Below, piece after piece: positions 1-11,594 of a stretch of DNA of 64,000 bases. A program made the translations under genes and the position numbers. The stretch is from assembly GCA_032622095.1 (NCBI GenBank), contig CP136065.1:53627949-53691948 (forward strand). The letters are read 5' to 3'. The notes under the pieces are model-generated. The model was not told the DNA's origin, did no database searches, and worked only from the letters and a program-made list of their open reading frames with translations. The stretch's first letter is position 1, and each line of letters begins with the position of its first letter. The DNA is from Siphonodentalium dalli (Eukaryota; Mollusca; Scaphopoda; Gadilida; Siphonodentaliidae).

Positions 1-847
1 CATTCGAAACTGTGGAGTGTCACCTTAACTCTTTGATTGCCAGGGGCGGATATTATCGGCCCAAATGTCCGGTTGGTAAATTGCCAGGGCCGATAATATG
101 GGCCATAATTGTAACCGTAATTATTTTGATCACAACTGTATGACAATAATAAAAAAGTTTTTCAAGTTTCATAAAATTATTGTTTTAATTGTTTCTAATT
201 AAATTCTGCAGTATATATCTGATTTTTAATCCTTTTTAAGACGTTTGAAAATTAAAATAATGAAATAAGTTTGTAAAAAAAATGTAAGATCCGCAGTCGG
301 AAATCCAAAATGGCCGACAATTTCAGAAAAATATTTTTAGACAATTATTTATATGAAAGATCTGTATTTTACCACTGCATTAACTAATTTAAACATGATA
401 GTATGACAACCTGACATTACAATAAAGATTATGTGTACGTTAGATTGTTATATTAGTTTTTTTAATAGTCAAAATTGCCGTTTTTGCTGAATGAATCACC
501 TATTTTTCAAGGTAAAAAAACGCAATTCACTAAATCAAACGGCGTGATTATAAACTCCCACAGGCCCCAGCGTGCCTCAGTGACAGTTTAGATAATGCAT
601 ATGTGTCCTTTTTGTTATTTTATTTATAGCACAATGATGATAAGCTTGTAGTTAGAGATTTAATTATATATCACAATTTTTGTTTTGTTTTTTGACAGTC
701 AAAATTGCCATTTTCCTCAATTAAAAAACCTAGCTATTTTCGTAGTAAACTGTCGCAACTAAAGTCTAAATCGGCTCCTGCATTGTGTAGCTCCTCACAT
801 ATGGTCCAGCTATACCAGAACTAGACCCTAATTTATTCTTACAAGTT
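1..847. other. AT-rich intergenic or intronic DNA, no gene seen
   Basis: I see no coding exon here. Positions 36-110 hold two imperfect inverted copies of a short motif (ATTATCGGCCC and GGGCCGATAATAT). The rest is AT-rich with short poly-T and poly-A runs. It may be intron of the transporter gene whose later exons begin at 7939, but nothing in it proves that. Confidence 0.6.
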
Positions 848-1326
848 TTTAAAGGTACTCAACCCGATAAAACTCCTCTCAATTACTATTTCAATGGCTT
901 CGGGGGTCAAAAATATTTGATTCGAGTCGAGGAAGTCACCCATCAAAGCTCAGATTTGTTAGATATCGATTTTAGAAATCTATTATTTTTCATTATCGGG
1001 AATACTATCTGGCCCAAAACTCAGTCAAAATTACGTTAAAATTACCACTTGATTTTAGAGTTATCCATCCTTGTCTGTTTGAATAGATTTGGAGAACACA
1101 TCCAGAGCAGATTACGGCAGTTAGTAGTACGCATCTCGAGTTTATAACAAATTTCAAAAATCAATATCTAATAACTCTGAGCTTTGTTTGATGGGTTCCT
1201 CGACTCGAATCAAATATTTTTTACCCCCAAAGCCAAAGAAATAGTAATATAGGACCCTCCGATCGGATTGTTGTTGTTGGAATCTGTTGAGATGGGGACC
1301 CTCTTTACGGGTTGAGTACCTTTAAA
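848..1326. mobile_element. MITE-like inverted-repeat element
   Basis: The ends are mirror images: TTTAAAGGTACTCAACCCG on the left and its reverse complement ending at 1326. A second inverted segment lies inside: about 890-990 pairs with 1145-1245 and includes ATTTGATTCGAGTCGAGGAA and its complement. A short element with long imperfect inverted repeats and no ORF is typical of a non-autonomous DNA transposon. The superfamily is unknown; the target site may be TTTAAA or part of it. Confidence 0.65.
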
Positions 1327-2064
1327 TGAGAAAGACAGTAGAAAGATTTATCAGATCATCATTGTTGGAATACTGTCTCAGAAAACCAATATTGAATATA
1401 GCAGGTTGTGGGCCATTTTTCAATTGGATTATTGCAAACAAATCCTTATTTGGAGTTATTTCCCTTGGGTGACAAGGAGTTATGCCCCTTAATTCTCGTG
1501 AATATTCTTCGGCAAAATATTCACCTGCAATTCTTTGGCTAATCACCTACATACATGTCCTTGATATTTGAAACATTATTTCATAAGAAGAAGACTATTA
1601 TTGTATCATACTTTTCCACAGTAAAATCAGTTTTCTCATAAATTCTCCGGCAATTTAGGTGTAAAATTAGCTCGGCAGGGAAATGCAATTTTATTAATCT
1701 TTAATAGGGACCACACCTCCATATTCTCTGCATTATACCGCTTAAAATGATATATTACACCCCATGCGTTATTGCAATCACAGGCAGCAAGATTGGGTGG
1801 GGATTTACATGCACCCCCATGATTTCACCCCTTTTGGGTCTTTCAGAACCCAATGACGTTATGCTTGACGTAGTGACAAAATGGATATATTCAACCATCA
1901 TATATGGCTTGAAAAAGGTCTGAAATGCTAAAATGTTGTATAAAATATATTATGAGATGCATATTTTCCTCAGATATCAAAATAAAACATAATATTTCAT
2001 ACAACAACTATCTTTAATACTCTCCCAAAACTATGGGTTAAAAAATTCCAAGTCTTATTTAGCA
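1327..2064. other. No feature recognised
   Basis: AT-rich sequence with no exon-like reading frame, splice pair or recognisable repeat. A 74-codon frame on the - strand (1322-1546) has no family signature and was not accepted. Confidence 0.5.
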
Positions 2065-2454
2065 TTAACCCTTTACCCAACAGAACGGCCCTGTGCCAAT
2101 GCATTCTCTTATATATGCGAGTCGACCATAGGTCGCCTCGCATATATAAGAGAATGCATTGGCTTAACATATTAAAAATTATAAAATTGTTAAAGAATGT
2201 AAGAAAAAATGGTAAAAAGTGTTAAAAACAGATTTTTTTTAGGCCAATGCATTCTCTTATATATGCGAGGCGACCTATGGTCGACTCGCATATATAAGAG
2301 AATGCATTGGCACAGGGCATAACTGTAACTATCACAATGTGGTCAAGGAGCCGGTTCCAATGATATCCATATTTGTATGGTTTTATTGAGACAGACCGAA
2401 GATATTTTAGGCTGTTGAAGCTTTATTTGGCCGGTTTGTTGGGTAAAGGGTTAA
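2065..2454. mobile_element. A1 MITE (piggyBac-like), two palindromes, TTAA target site
   Basis: TTAA at 2065-2068 and 2451-2454 flanks termini CCCTTTACCCAACA and TGTTGGGTAAAGGG. Duplicated TTAA plus ends starting CCC is the hallmark of piggyBac-superfamily elements. Inside are two near-perfect palindromes of about 67 bp (arms CCAATGCATTCTCTTATATA...). The second is the reverse complement of the first, and a 90-bp AT-rich spacer separates them. The element can fold either as one long hairpin or as two short ones. It has no coding capacity, so it needs a transposase from elsewhere. Confidence 0.88.
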
Positions 2455-3535
2455 GGGAAAGCTTTACAAGGTTATGACATCACATGAACAATATGTTGTC
2501 AAGTGAAATATGACCAAGGAAACCTGAATTATTATATTTCACACTTGTGAATAAGAAAGACTGAATATCTAATCTTGTTGTATACTGTGTAATGTCACAA
2601 TATCAGCCTTTTCAGCTAAGATTCAAGGAGCATATGATGTCATGAAGAAGTACCCATCATCTGAAAAATCACCAATAACCATATACATGAACCACCACCA
2701 CCCCCCCCCCCCCACTGCTCCAAGACTCCATATCCCCACCAATTTATATGACTAAAGACAACCTGTATTGGAATTTCCATAGAAGAATGGTGTATCTAGT
2801 ATTCTACCATAAAATGTTCCTTCTAACTGAACAGATTTGCTAAAAAATTATTTTCAGTAACAATATTTGTCAAGTTGACAGATGAAAATGGTGCTATTTG
2901 CTGGTCTTGAAGGTGACACGCCACAGTTTCTGCAGGGATTGCTGCAAAAATAAGGGGGGCATCAATTCAATAAAAAATAACTGAAATGTGATCCCACAAC
3001 ACATATACAATGTATAATATACCTGGGTTGAGCACATACATGTACTAGTACTAGGCTTAAAGAATTGTCATTTTAATGGGGGCCCTTGATTGTGTGCCTG
3101 AAAAATGACATTTTGATGCAAAAATGGCCAAAATAAGCGCATTTCAGGCCCGTGGGACACAAAAACCAGAAAATCTATGGTATAGCCACCTATGTTGTCG
3201 GGAAGAACACTGTTTCCTCACAATAATATCAAAAAATTTCAAACTTCTCACCACTGTAATTTAAAAAAATATATTTTTCATGCATACATGTATGACAAAT
3301 TTTAGGTGCTAAAAAGTCACGCTGGTGTCTGGAGCCACTGTTTCGCAGAAATCGCTACTACTTCATACTGGTGGGGTCAAGGTCACCTGAAACAATATTT
3401 TTCAAAACTCAAAGACATCCTCTAAAAATCCACAAATTCATAACTAACTAGTCTGTCTACATACATGTACCACACCCATGGTGACAGAAAACACTGGTAC
3501 ATGTACTCTATTCTAAGAAATTTACCCCTACTGAT
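2455..3535. other. No gene; poly-C tract
   Basis: AT-rich, no exon recognised. A homopolymeric C run of about 14 bases lies at about 2700-2714 in a CCACCA context. Confidence 0.5.
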
Positions 3536-3655
3536 CATTCGAAACTGGAGTGTCACCTTTCCGATGAATGGCAACAAGCCATATTTCCGACTAAATCCTG
3601 AAAAATTACCCATAATTCTGCTGTGGTTAAGGAGTCAATTATTTAGGGCATTACT
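3536..3655 (+). repeat. Half copy of the foldback element seen at 21007-21208
   Basis: The stretch containing GATGAATGGCAACAAGCC, CTAAATCCTGAAAAATTACC and ATTCTGCTGTGGTTA matches the right arm of the palindrome at 21120-21208, with a few substitutions. Only one arm is present, so this is a solo or decayed copy. Confidence 0.75.
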
Positions 3656-4510
3656 GTAACTTTGTTTGCAAATGCAAACATTCTCAAACATATAAAAATA
3701 TGTTGTTTCATTCTAAATTGTGTTTTAATAACTACATGTATACTATCCCACACCAACACTACAATTACTCTTGTCAGTGTGACAAACATGCAGCCAGGGT
3801 GAGTATGTGTTCATCAACTGTGTAACATGGCAGTCAGCAATCCACCAAATAATGTGCCTGCAGAATGGAGTTGATACAATCAATTTGACTGATGTTAAAT
3901 AGTTTATAAACACATACCATACCAAGCTGATGAAACTGTATGTTCGCGTCATGGGCTATTGCAGTGTGTCCTTGCCACCAGAGACAGACAATGCTACACG
4001 CAATCGTCAATCATTGTATATGCACTTATTTCGATGCAGTAAACTATATTTTTTTAATATATAGGGTAACTACTTTGAGAAAATTGGCAATTCATTAACA
4101 TATATGTGGACCGGACCGCTTTGGACCAGTGCAAGCATGGGTGCCAGACCAGAATGGTCTGGACAGGACCAGACTGCACAGCCTTGACAGTGGACGAGTG
4201 GTCCAGTCTGGTCCACATCACTAGTTAATGTACAATAATGTTCATCTGATTTAACAAACATGCGATCATTGTTATTATCATTATCGTAAATATTACTGTA
4301 TCACTGGTAGTGGTATGAGAGTAACATTGATGCCTGGACGTACAAAGCCTGTGGTTGTCTGGAAAATGTGCGTACGTCTGTACAGATGGAAGTATGATTG
4401 GAAATTCTCCCCTCCCCCACGATCCAATGGCTACATTATTAAAATTGTGTTCAAATCATAACTAATCTCCAAGATTCAAAGATAATAAATAGCCTTCATC
4501 CTAGCAAGTT
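3656..4510. other. No gene; imperfect GGACCAG/CTGGTCC motif cluster
   Basis: No coding exon is evident. Between 4105 and 4220 the motif GGACCAG and its complement CTGGTCC recur several times in both orientations, giving local secondary structure. The remainder is ordinary AT-rich DNA. Confidence 0.5.
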
Positions 4511-5056
4511 TTTATACGCCTTTTTGAAAAAACGGTTGTATTATGTAAATGGGTTGTCTGTCCGTCGTTCCGTCCATCCGCTTTTGGTTTCCGGATGATA
4601 ACTTTAGATTGAATTGAACCAAATTTGGTATGTTAGTTTACCACACCAAAATACAGATCAAGTTCGAATATGGGTTTCGTCCGCATGATTTTTACTGAGT
4701 TATGTCCCTTTTTTCGACTTTGATTTTACCTGATGCCCCTTTTTCCGGATGATAACTTTAGATTGATTCAAGTGAACTGAACCAAATTTGGTATATTAGT
4801 TTACCACCCCAAAATACAGATCAAGTTTGAATATGGGTTTCGTCTGCATGATTTTGACTGAGTTATGCCCCTTTTTCGACTTAGATTTTACCTTATATGA
4901 GGTTTCCAGATGATAACTTTATATTGAATCGAGTGAACTGAACTAAATTTGTTATACATGCAGAGCAAGTTCAAATGTGGGTTCTGTCTACATGCCCCAC
5001 TCTACTCCAGAAATGGGCGTATTATGCCACGCCCCGACGGCATGCTCTTGTTTCTA
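4511..5056 (+). mobile_element. Family H tandem-core element (pearl/Helentron-like)
   Basis: It opens with a T-rich segment and a GTCTGTCCGTC-type microsatellite. It continues with two to three diverged copies of a unit of about 140 bp (GATGATAACTTTAGATTGA ... AAATTTGGTAT ... AAAATACAGATCAAG ... TATGCCCCTTTTTCGAC). It closes with GGGCGTATTATGCCACGCCC and GCATGCTCTTG. Two more copies with the same ends lie at 10876-11264 and 15486-15830. Microsatellite plus short tandem core without coding capacity resembles bivalve pearl elements; that assignment is inference. Confidence 0.65.
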
Positions 5057-5100
5057 TATTATAAAAATATTTTAATTTGCATGAAACATGACTTTACTTT

Positions 5101-5301
5101 CAAGTCTGAGCTTAGTGTGCCTGTCATTTGCAGAATGAGGTCCCCAGAGGGTGAATTTAGTGGCGCTATCCTGCTTAGCGGCTAGCATCACTAAATTCAC
5201 ACTCTGGAGACCTCATTCTGCTTAGGCCTCATCTTTTCTGGAAAGTTTCTTTATTATCAAATTTCTATAGAAACTTCTTCACATAGATTCTATTTCTTTT
5301 T
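5101..5301 (+). mobile_element. Family B MITE, left half
   Basis: It begins with an AGTCTGAGCTTAGTGTG end and contains one complete palindrome (GCAGAATGAGGTCCCCAGAG ... CTCATTCTGC). It runs on to the shared AGATTCTATTTCTTTTT spacer, where it is cut by the family M repeat at about 5302. Confidence 0.8.
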
Positions 5302-5365
5302 ATGTTTACCCATACCATAGTATGGTAAACATAGTGTCGTTGCCCGGATTGACCACTCGTCGTTC

Positions 5366-5403
<38 letters not shown>

Positions 5404-5700
5404 CTGTCTGTCTGTCCGTAGACACTTTACGAGTAATGCGATAACTCAAACATTTTTTATCCGATCGAAACCAAATTTTGTATATGGGTTTCTCAGCCCA
5501 AAATACAGATCGAGTTCGAATTTGGGTTTGATCTGAGATTTTGTTACAGAGTTATGGCCCTTTTTCAACTTAGAATTCACGCATTCTGCCATAACTCAAA
5601 CATTTTTTATCTGATTGGAACCAAATTTGGTATGTGAGTTTCACAGCCCAAAATACAGATCGAATATGGGTTTGATCCGATTAATTTGAGAAAAAAATTT
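5302..5700 (+). mobile_element. Family M repeat with CTGT microsatellite
   Basis: It starts with a short palindrome around ACCATAGTATGGT, then GGATTGACCACTCG. A (CTGT)n tract at about 5365-5420 follows, then diverged tandem units that include ACTCAAACATTTTTTATC and AAAATACAGATCGA. A reverse-oriented, longer copy occupies about 23480-24590 and ends with the same ACCATAGTATGGT palindrome. Confidence 0.7.
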
Positions 5701-7330
5701 GAGAATTGTTTTTTGTTTTTTTTTAAATTAAATTTTTTTAGATTTAGCTCCTTGCTAAATTTAGCATATACAAATATTAAATTTTGTTTGAACTAATAAT
5801 AACAATAAATTTTTTTTTTAAATAATAAAAAAAATTGGCGCTTTCATTTATTTTAGTTTTTTACGATTAATTAGGTGTGATATCCTGTTTTGAAAATATG
5901 AAGATTTTATTGCAATAGTTTCATGTAATATAATGATATCAATAAATTACCATGTGATCATCCAACATCCAGAGTATATGAGAGGATTTTTATAGATGTT
6001 GTCATTGCAAGTGAAATCTGTTATGAAATGAGTGATGACATATGATACAGAGCTCTGGTGGGTCAAGCAAGATAAACAACACTGGTGGTTGGCTGTTTGT
6101 TTATTCTAACTGTCAAATTGATTAATGGCAGCACAAGACTGGTGTTTTTCCTATTCTTGAAATTTCATTACAGGGTGAGATAAGGGCACCCCTCACCTAT
6201 ATAAGTGTCTTCTAAATTCCATTAATTTGCTTCAAAAATAATTAACCCTTTCCAAGGTTTCCATAGACACATGCTATAATGTACATGGACTCTTCCTCAT
6301 ATCTCTTAATATCTATTGGGTATCTTGGCACACTATTCACTTCTATCAATTTTGGTATTGACTGATTAATTGATTTTTGAAAAATATATTAACCCTTCAG
6401 ACACGTGCTTTCAATTTGAAATTAAAACAACAGCTGATAGCCATTATGATTTATCTATGCAATGGGAAGATAAATATACATGACTATTGTAAGTGATGAC
6501 TTGTTTTGAAAATCAATATGGTAGATGTTAGTATTTCCAGGAACCTTATTTTCCCATTTGTTCACATTTTCATGGTTGATGGAATTTTAGGGGCCACAGA
6601 GCACTTAGAAGATTAACATTGAAGGTTGTGGCTTTTAGTGCCCAACCTACTTGTAAAACATTGTAATGTGTGAAACCATTCAAATGAGGGCTAACTTACT
6701 TTCTTTTATATGAACGATTTAGTGGTCATAGGGGCCAGCATCCCCATCATATTATGTCTGTATAACATTATATAGATAATACTTTTGAATTGTATAAACT
6801 ACATATATTTTTGAAAACCATACACCCCTGTTATGAAACACTTAATCTTATTTAATACACAGGTCAGATCTGATCTTATATCTGTCCATGTTTGATAAAC
6901 AAAATAACTGGGGAGAATGGGGGAAGGGGGGGGGAGTAATTAAAGTACCATTTAAATACGAGATGGAATCCCCTACATATATGTCGTTCTAAGCAGTCAA
7001 CAATTATAATTTCTCTTTAGAAGTGAATAATAAATTTTGAATATCTGGCATGTCAAAAGTGGCAAAGTTAGGGATTTATCACTTTTGCTTCCAATGAGTT
7101 AACTTAAACTCCTAAACATGTCCTCCGAAATCACTAAACCATTGGATCTCACAGTGAGAGGTCCTTGTGTGAATAGGGACAGAGTTATGAGATTTAAAAC
7201 TACTCCTCCCCAACCCAAATACTTTAACCTTTTCTTAAGACAAATTATTTGAGCTTTTGATTTCAAGTTGGGTACTGATATATGGATTAATTCCTGTGAT
7301 CATATCTTTGACAAATTATCAGTTATGGCT
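5701..7330. other. Long AT-rich stretch, no gene seen
   Basis: I looked for transporter exons upstream of 7939 (the TM1 and TM5 signatures of the SLC16 family) and found none. The sequence is strongly AT-rich near 5700-5880, with several poly-T runs and short homopolymers (poly-G at about 6920-6935). Confidence 0.5.
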
Positions 7331-7388
7331 AGTCGCTATCGCCAAGGTATGGGTTAAACATCTGCCGATCGTGATCGGCCTCTCGTTT
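7331..7388 (+). repeat. 58-bp repeat containing the palindrome GCCGATCGTGATCGGC
   Basis: The segment (CTATCGCCAAGGTATGGGTT ... GCCGATCGTGATCGGC ... CTCTCGTT) recurs almost unchanged, in reverse orientation, at 23397-23454. Both copies abut other repeats: family B here, family M there. Confidence 0.75.
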
Positions 7389-7612
7389 AGTTTAGTTTGT
7401 CTATATCCCCAAATTGGCAGATGACACATTGAATTATCGAGGTTCCCAATGGGTGTACATCACAATATTCACAATTTGGGAACTTCAATCTGAGTCCATG
7501 TCTCACATAGCAGATAAGGCCATGCAAAATGAGGTCCCCAGATGATGAATTTGGTGATGCTAGCCTCCTGGGGACCTCATTCTGCAAATGACAGGCACAC
7601 TAAACTCAGACT
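7389..7612 (+). mobile_element. Family B MITE, right half, deleted palindrome
   Basis: It contains the B spacer (CCCAAATTGGCAGATGACAC), the right palindrome and the outer end (GCAAATGACAGGCACACTAA). The palindrome has lost most of one arm: CTAGCCTCC runs straight into TGGGGACCTCATTCTGC. Confidence 0.8.
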
Positions 7613-7938
7613 TGCTTACCGTACTTGATTTAAACATATTTTTATTAGTATTATACATTAATAATACATTACATATAAGGGATTGGAGGACAAGTTCTGT
7701 GAAACTTAGATGGACCTCCGCTCCCTACAGATCATACATGAAACATAGATATAACAATTTATTTTGGATTGATATCAGGTTTTGGTAGGGCGGGTAGAAT
7801 ATATATATTTTGAGTGCGTGGGTATAACGGGTATTACATGGGGTGTTAACTATTATAAATCGGTGGTATGGTGGGGGGAGATGAGTATAATTATACACAC
7901 ATACATGTATGCTTACTTTACAATTCATTTACTTTCAG

Positions 7939-8701
7939 CATATCCATCCTAACAGGAGTGCATCTCATGGTGAAGCAACACGAAATCAAAGTCAATTGCT
8001 GTGTGCGAGTAATCGGAGTAACAGAGTTCTGTTCTACCTGCCGTTATATAGAAAGGATCTCTTCTACAGAGGAAATCTGAATCATATAGCTACCCAGCAG
8101 CATAGATCGGCCAGTTGTCCAGAAATCTATATTCATCCCGATTCATCAAGTGAATCGTTCAATTTCATAGATTTGTTCAACATCCCCAGGTTTCTGAAAT
8201 TTTCGCAACATGTTTCTCGTGTGCTGAAGACCATGTTTGATTTGAAAATTCTCTTGCATCCGCTGTTCTTAATTTATGCTTTGTCAAATTTCGTGCTTTA
8301 TTTCTGGTATGATATTCCATATGTGTTCTCAGTCGACAGGGCTGTTGAGAAGGGAATTGACGAACAAGCTGCCAGTCTCTTGATATCAGTTCTCGGAATC
8401 ACAAACACCGTCGGGCAAATCGTTTACGGAATACTCGGTGACTGCTACTGTGTTCGGAACAACCTTGCATATGCACTGTCAAGTATCCTATGTGGAATTG
8501 TGGTGTTCATGGTCCCATTTTTTGTTGACTACTTGCCCTTGGCGGTGCTGTCGGGAATGTTTGGCTTCTTCATTAGTGCTAACTATGCTCTATCCACAGT
8601 GTTGCTTGTTGACTATCTCGGACTGGAGAAGTTAACTAATGCTTATGGACTGCTTATGCTAATTCAGGGAATTGCAAACTTGATTGGACCACCAGTGGCT
8701 G
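7939..8701 (+). CDS. Monocarboxylate transporter-like (SLC16/MFS), internal exon: loop and TM7-TM11
   Basis: Internal exon of a proton-linked monocarboxylate transporter-type permease in the plasma membrane. The exon opens after a good acceptor (TTTACTTTCAG, ending at 7938) in phase 0. It runs to a GTAAGT donor after 8701, ending with the first base of a glycine codon. About 70 hydrophilic residues form the central cytoplasmic loop. They are followed by hydrophobic segments: HPLFLIYALSNFVLYFWY (TM7), SLLISVLGITNTVGQIVYGI (TM8), and then TM9, TM10 and TM11. Family hallmarks include the GITNTVGQ turn, LGLEKLTNAYGL and the GPPVAG motif closing TM11. The methionine at 7909 lies in the intron and is not the start. 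The 5' exons (TM1-6) were not found. The family is certain; the paralogue and substrate are not. Confidence 0.93.
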
Positions 8702-9147
8702 GTAAGTGAAATTCTTGAACATTAACATTGTGTGTAAATTTTCATCATTCAAGAATACTGATTTCCAAAATTTTCTGTCAAACTCTTTGTTTTAAACTTT
8801 TTTATAACGGTACCTATGATAATTTTCTTGTCACCCTTGGAAAAAACAAATTGAATATTTGTCTGAGAAAGTTTCAAGTGTCCAAACAAAGTTTGTCCAA
8901 AACAAATTCACTGTACATGTATTCTATTAATAAGTTTTTGAATTATAAATACTTACATTTTAACCAGTGCTATACCGGTGTGCTACGTATACGACACCGG
9001 TACTAAATACTCATTGACAATGTATACTTTTATGACTGAGTGGGAGAATCCATTCAGTAGAGAAAGGGTTGATAATGAAGTTATCGCTGATAAAACCTTA
9101 ATATAAACTACAGAGAACCATACTTCACTCACTCAACCTTTTATGAT
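8702..9147 (+). other. Transporter intron, start; A3 MITE fragment near 8985-9078
   Basis: Intron following the GTAAGT donor. At about 8985-9078 there is a right-hand fragment of an A3 MITE (TACTAAATACTCATTGA ... GAGAATCCATTCAGTAGAG, ending AAAGGGTTGA instead of AAAGGGTTAA). Otherwise it is AT-rich with no feature. Confidence 0.6.
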
Positions 9148-9225
9148 TTAACCCTTTCATGATGGAAGCTGCGCTGGTGCAGCATTAAAGACCCTGTGCC
9201 AGTGCATTCTATTATATATGCGAGT

Positions 9226-9748
9226 CCTGTTATATATATATATATATATATATATTTATAAAATAATGAAGAAACTCTCCTCTGAGGTAGGTGACTGCTG
9301 ACGTGAAGAATGGAATAGTTTGAAAATTAAGAAAGGTATCCGTTCATTGTTGAATATTTATTACATGTATGTACAAACAGCTATACCGGTTTCGGCACAT
9401 CTTGCCTTTTCAATAGCTTGGAGTCACTGATATATATATATTTAGACATAGTGCCATTTACGGACCATTCTTTTGTCTTTTTGATGACGTAATGCCCCAC
9501 AATTTTCTAAAGAATGCCCCACAATTTCGAACAAAAGAAATTTCCCTTATAGCGACGAAATTTACATTTTTCATTATTTTTCAAGAATTTTTCGTCCGTA
9601 TTGGCGGAAATAACACTACGCATGACTGCTACTTTCATTTTACTGACTTCCGCGTTATTTCGTAATTATATCACTTTACGAAATAACGGGAATCTTCGAA
9701 ATGCCCCGTAAATAGCATGATTTCTATATATATATATATATATATATA
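9226..9748. mobile_element. Insertion bounded by (TA)n tracts inside an A2 palindrome
   Basis: About 500 bp with (TA)n on both edges and a third short (TA)n at 9430-9441. The - strand holds a compact folding motif near 9383-9415: arms AGCTAT and ATAGCT enclose a GGCA/TGCC stem followed by GAAAC. That resembles a hammerhead-type fold without the canonical CTGATGA core. Class unknown; the Penelope-like or retrozyme suggestion is speculative. Confidence 0.45.
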
Positions 9749-9770
9749 ATAGAATGCACTGGCTTATAAG

Positions 9771-10411
9771 GTAGCAGTACACGATTTCCAGCAATTTTGC
9801 CAACCTGGGAGGGGGTACTGTACTTCAAATCAATGCTGAGCCATTATCTTTGGCATAGGTCCCATCAAGCATGTTTTAATTTCTACGGAAATTTTAGGTG
9901 TAATCATTTGTCTTTACTTTAGCTTCTTCGTACAATTTGTTATTGAGTTATGCCCCTTGGTTTGCACACACAAAGCACTCAATTTTACCCATTTTTTGAC
10001 TCAAATTGACCATTTTCAACCCAAAAACAGACCATGTTATAGCGAATGTCAGTAAATAAGCTACTTCCACCTGATGGAGCTATGTTAGAGCTGAGAAATA
10101 TTTAAAATAGAAAAAAAGTTATCTTATCAATTTGAAAAAAATGTCTTGCGAGCCCACATTACAGGGGAGAGAACATCTGGCTATTTTCCTGTAACCAATA
10201 ACACAGAGTTGGCCTCCACTGAATACGAAAACCATGTTGCGTATCCAAATTTTTCACTTTTTTGAGAACTTTCCAAGTTTTGTAAAATAATTAGACCTTC
10301 AAACCAGTAAATACACATTTAACACAGGCTACACTGGCTGTTATGCCCCCCAGATACTTATTTTTCTATTTTTCAGACCCCCTAAAACCGGTAAAATCGT
10401 GTACTGCTACC
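9771..10411. mobile_element. TIR element, about 640 bp, AGGTAGCAGTACACGATTT ends
   Basis: The left end GGTAGCAGTACACGATTT is mirrored at the right by AAATCGTGTACTGCTACC. It sits inside the A2 MITE spacer, and TAAG appears on both sides, suggesting a short target duplication. No protein-coding capacity was recognised; superfamily unassigned. Confidence 0.7.
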
Positions 10412-10540
10412 TAAGGTGAAGGTAAATATTGTTAGGCCAATGTATTCTTATATATGTGAGGCTTCTTATGGGAGGCGTTCATATATAAGAGAATGCATTG
10501 GCACAAAATTTCATAAAGCTCCAGTCATGGAAGGACTAAA

Positions 10541-10875
10541 CATAAATTTTATCTATTCGGTATATAGCGGACAATCAAAAGAGTACAAAGTACATGTAGC
10601 GCCCTCTCAGTTTCACTGCGATAGATCACTGCCGCAAGGATGGTACTTTGCAGACTGATACATCCATTTTTACATATCGTCGGCACTATATTTAGTCACC
10701 TATTATCTTATTTTGACCACCAAAAGTTTGGAATAATGGTAATTCTTTCAGTATTGATAAGAACAATATGAACATGGACAATTTTAAGATCATGTCAGAA
10801 ATCCTTACCAAATGTCCTTGTACCAGTGGTATCTCAGCGAAGCGATGAGAGATAACTCTGCCTGTTGGTTTTTTT
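10541..10875 (+). other. Transporter intron, no feature
   Basis: AT-rich intronic sequence between the nested A2 element and the family H copy; nothing recognised. Confidence 0.5.
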
Positions 10876-11264
10876 TATATGCCCGTTTTGAAAAAAATGA
10901 CGTATTATGTTATTGGTCAGTATGTCTGTCCGTTTGCTTTTTTCGTTTCCGGATGATAACTTTAGTAAGTCTGAACTGAATGGACTGAAATTTGTTATGT
11001 GGGTTTACTAGCACAAAATACAGGTCAAGTTCAAATTTGTGTTCCGCCCGCCATAGTCCCTTTTTGTTGGAATTTGCACTTAATTTTCGTTTCCGGATTA
11101 TAACATTAATTAGTAAGTATGAATTGAAGGAATGAAATTTGGTATGTGAGTTTTTTAGCCCAAAATAAAAGTCAAGTTCCACCTGCCAATTTTCATCTTG
11201 AGTTATGGCCCATTGTTGAAATTACCATGGGCGTATTTTGCCATGCCCTAGCGATGCTCTTGTT
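10876..11264 (+). mobile_element. Family H tandem-core element in the transporter intron
   Basis: Same layout as 4511-5056: a GTCTGTCCG start, two diverged core units (GATGATAACTTTAGTAAGT, then GATTATAACATTAATTAGT), and the closing GGGCGTATTTTGCCATGCCC and GCGATGCTCTTG. It lies about 100 bp upstream of the last transporter exon. Confidence 0.65.
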
Positions 11265-11367
11265 AAATCTGTCATTACAGAAGTTACCCCTGTCAAAATA
11301 GTGTTGAGTAGACAAGTGACATTTCACATTTTGAGCCCTAACTAAGATGAATTCTCACGCTTTTCAG

Positions 11368-11594
11368 GTATGCTTTACGATATGACTGGTAGCTACGACA
11401 CAACATTCTACTCCGCTGGTGGCTGTATTGTCTTATCAGGATTAATTGTGATGACGATTCCTGCATTCAAACCTTACATTAGACGTCACTACAACAGAAC
11501 ACGAGAGGGGTCAGTTTACAGCAGTTGTGAGGATGATCAGTCTCAGCCACTCAGTCATCCTGATGAGCCACTAACTGATGAAACTGGGGTTTAA
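11368..11594 (+). CDS. Monocarboxylate transporter-like, last exon: TM12 and C-terminal tail
   Basis: Terminal exon of the same permease. The acceptor TTTTCAG ends at 11367. The exon's first two bases GT complete the glycine begun at 8701, giving GPPVAG then MLYDMTGSYD, a standard SLC16 junction before TM12. TM12 is GGCIVLSGLIVMTIPAF. It is followed by a basic stretch (KPYIRRHYNRTR) and an acidic, serine-rich cytoplasmic tail of about 35 residues ending DETGV. The stop TAA (11592-11594) lies inside the TTAA target site of an A2 MITE, so the 3' UTR begins in transposon sequence. In SLC16 members the tail usually serves trafficking and regulation; no specific signal is visible here. Confidence 0.93.

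Larger units (their letters stand above)
9148..10540 (+). mobile_element. A2 MITE carrying two nested insertions
   Basis: The left end is TTAA at 9148 followed by CCCTTTCATGATGGAAGC. The host MITE continues at about 9749-9770 (AATAGAATGCACTGGCTTATA) and again at 10412-10540, which has a palindrome and GCTCCAGTCATGGAAGGAC in place of the usual end. One insertion (about 9226-9748) splits the left palindrome. Another (9771-10411) splits the spacer. The host sequence between the breaks matches intact copies such as 11591-11852, so the order of insertion is readable. Confidence 0.8.

Noticed and set aside
4078-4240. GGACCAG/CTGGTCC cluster as a receptor-binding regulatory site
   Set aside because: Imperfect local repeats only, no defined spacing or neighbouring gene start.
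7909-7938. ATG at 7909 as the start of the transporter
   Set aside because: It lies in the polypyrimidine/acceptor region of an intron; the exon starts mid-protein in the central loop, so the true start must be in missing upstream exons.
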